NCBI RefSeq assembly: GCF_032595075.1
Contig: NZ_CP118735.1
Span: 1,144,001 to 1,208,000 of the forward strand
Direction of reading: 5' to 3'
Source of the DNA: Streptococcus sp. 29887
Lineage (GTDB): Bacteria; Bacillota; Bacilli; Lactobacillales; Streptococcaceae
DNA length: 64,000 bases
Notes under the pieces: model-generated
Told to the model about the DNA's origin: nothing
Databases searched by the model: none
The model's input: only the letters and a program-made list of their open reading frames with translations
Shown here: one piece after another, positions 62,608 to 64,000 of the stretch
How positions within the stretch are numbered: position 1 is the stretch's first letter
Layout of the letters: each line of letters opens with the position of its first letter
Position numbers and translations under genes: made by a program

Positions 62608-64000
62608 TTATAGCAATTCTTTCAATTTTTCCTGATTAACTGCTGGGTACTGGTCCAAAAAGGTTGAGAGTGTTCGTAAAACGGCAGGAATATAGCCAGT
62701 CTGGTCGTTTTCAACCTGCAAGACTAAAAGTGGCTCGTGGAGGCTCATACGGAGCAAGAGCCAGCCGTCACCATAAGGCTCAGTCAGGTCAAATCGCACT
62801 CCTTCTTCGTTTTCTGGGTTAAAAGCAAAGCCTTCGAGGTTGGTATTTCTGAGATCAGCAATTACCTGTTCACCCAGTGCTCGATAGTCTGTGGCGTCCA
62901 GCTTGAACCGCACTTCTTGGGTTTCCAGCGGTTGTTTAAGCTGGGCGATCAAGTCGTCCAAGGACTTGCCTTCCGCTTGCAGTTTTGGTAAGAGCATGAG
63001 AATCTTAGCCGCCACATAGGTCCCGTCATCGAGGAAGTAATTTTCCTTAAAGGCAGCATGTCCAGAGGTTTCGATAGCCAACTGGCAATCAACTCCTTCT
63101 TGATTGACTAAAATAGCACGGTTGATGACATTACGGTAGCCTGAAATATAGCGAATTTGTTTGCCGCCCAGGCTTTCGATAAAGACTTTAAGGTGTTCAG
63201 AGGTTGGAGAATTGGTCACAATGCTGGTACCTGGATGTTCAGCTAGGATAATCTGGCTAAGCACAGCAATCAGGTTATTTCTGTTGAGAATTTGACCTGA
63301 CTTGGTCACTAGTGCTGCACGGTCAACGTCGGTATCAAAGATAATACCAAGATCTGCACCTTGCTTCAAGACAGCCTGACGAATACTTTCCATAGCTTCC
63401 TTGTTATCAGGGTTTGGAACGTGATTTGGGAAGGCTCCGTCTGGGTCTAGGAATTGTGAACCTGTGGTATCTGCCCCTAGCTCTGCCAACACTTTCTCAG
63501 CAAAAAATCCGCCTGCACCATTTCCAGCGTCGACGATAATGTTGAGATTGGCAAGTGGTTTTTCTTGTCCGCCACAAGCGGTACGAATTTTGCCAACTAA
63601 GTCTTGGGCATAAGGCGTAATCAAGTCTGCTTGGGTCACACTTCCAAGGTCAGAAGCCGGCAAGTCTTCACTATGTGAGAGGATGAAGTCAATATCTTCA
63701 TGCTCTGCTCCGCCATTTTCCGAAAAAATCTTAATGCCGTTGAAGTAATAAGGCAGGTGGCTGGCAGTGATCATGACACCAGCGTGGCACTTGAACTGCG
63801 GATACTGGGTGCTCATGAAGAGGGCTGGCGTAGTGGCCATACCGAAGTCGAACAGCTGAACGCCCAAACGCACCGCTTCTTCTGTGAAGGCGGCAACCAG
63901 GTCTGGACCGCTGAGGCGGCTATCTCGACCGATACCGATCTTGAGTTGTCCTTTTTGATAGGCTTGAGCAAGTTCAGGCTTCTGGGTCAGCCAATGAATA
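62608..64000 (-). CDS. Phosphoglucomutase/phosphomannomutase family protein, 5' end outside window
   Basis: Alpha-D-phosphohexomutase, at least 464 residues, start not in the window. Seen: the phosphate-carrying serine in VMITASHLPYYFNG, the metal-binding loop DTDVDRAAL, the sugar-binding region ETSGHAAFKENYFLDDG (in place of the usual GEESGH) and the C-terminal phosphate-binding RMSLHEPLL. Upstream residues GIGRDSRLSGPDL are also present. It is longer than GlmM and differs in the sugar loop, so the sugar specificity is open. It ends at the shared terminator. Confidence 0.88.
   Translation of the reverse strand, partial: IHWLTQKPELAQAYQKGQLKIGIGRDSRLSGPDLVAAFTEEAVRLGVQLFDFGMATTPALFMSTQYPQFKCHAGVMITASHLPYYFNGIKIFSENGGAEHEDIDFILSHSEDLPASDLGSVTQADLITPYAQDLVGKIRTACGGQEKPLANLNIIVDAGNGAGGFFAEKVLAELGADTTGSQFLDPDGAFPNHVPNPDNKEAMESIRQAVLKQGADLGIIFDTDVDRAALVTKSGQILNRNNLIAVLSQIILAEHPGTSIVTNSPTSEHLKVFIESLGGKQIRYISGYRNVINRAILVNQEGVDCQLAIETSGHAAFKENYFLDDGTYVAAKILMLLPKLQAEGKSLDDLIAQLKQPLETQEVRFKLDATDYRALGEQVIADLRNTNLEGFAFNPENEEGVRFDLTEPYGDGWLLLRMSLHEPLLVLQVENDQTGYIPAVLRTLSTFLDQYPAVNQEKLKELL

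Overview
The window looks like a Streptococcus suis (or very close relative) chromosome. The gene set and order are streptococcal: fruRKA, DUF1149-degV-dapB-cca, thyA/folA/clpX/ysxC/ndk/lepA, tdk-prfA-prmC-glyA, guaA beside a GntR gene, ylxM-ffh-satD, and xerS beside a difSL-type site. Many promoters are low-GC extended -10 promoters. This is inferred from gene content; no database was consulted. I saw no rRNA, tRNA or CRISPR array.

Layout. 1-11.8 kb: partial nnrD, nth, guaC, a MATE exporter, a small anchored protein with a nonsense codon, rimM-trmD, a HisC-like aminotransferase, and the fructose operon fruR-fruK-fruA with a cre site. An ISL3-family IS (copy 1) sits in the fruA terminator. 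12-18.7 kb: a 2238-residue M26 zinc metalloprotease (IgA1-protease/Zmp type) with an N-terminal LPQTG and about 20 Pro/Glu-rich repeats. 18.8-25.3 kb: housekeeping block DUF1149, DegV/FakB-like, dapB, cca, ABC-F ATPase, glucokinase. 25.5-30.9 kb: a 1312-residue MucBP surface protein, also with an N-terminal LPKTG, followed 23 nt later by a GT4 glycosyltransferase; the promoter carries a consensus cre. 30.9-32.3 kb: a second IS copy of the same length, again in a terminator. 32.4-48.9 kb: small membrane proteins, thyA, folA, clpX, ysxC, ndk, lepA, an IS3-family relic, tdk, a structured repeat array, prfA, prmC, a Sua5-like gene, glyA, ndpA-like, a PvaA-like lysozyme, an SDR and a lipoprotein. 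49-54.7 kb is mostly minus strand: an orphan gene, GDPD, MFS, an anchored protein and guaA. 55-64 kb: GntR, ylxM-ffh-satD, GNAT, a decayed type VII secretion-associated pair, difSL-xerS, and a partial phosphohexomutase.

The replication terminus probably lies near 61.4 kb. The difSL site is there, nearly all genes to its left run rightwards until about 49 kb, and the last gene runs leftwards.

Main points of interest. (1) Two unrelated giant surface proteins share one N-terminal anchoring cassette: signal peptide, small domain, LPxTG, two hydrophobic segments. One of them is cre-controlled and coupled to its own glycosyltransferase. (2) Two 109-bp elements between tdk and prfA show compensatory changes in all four helices. 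(3) The xerS -35 hexamer lies inside difSL. (4) Nine GTAC-centred boxes surround a decayed T7SS-associated gene pair. (5) Several genes look leaderless, with an extended -10 box followed by 6-7 nt and then ATG. (6) Both IS copies, with clean 8-bp duplications, inserted into intrinsic terminators.
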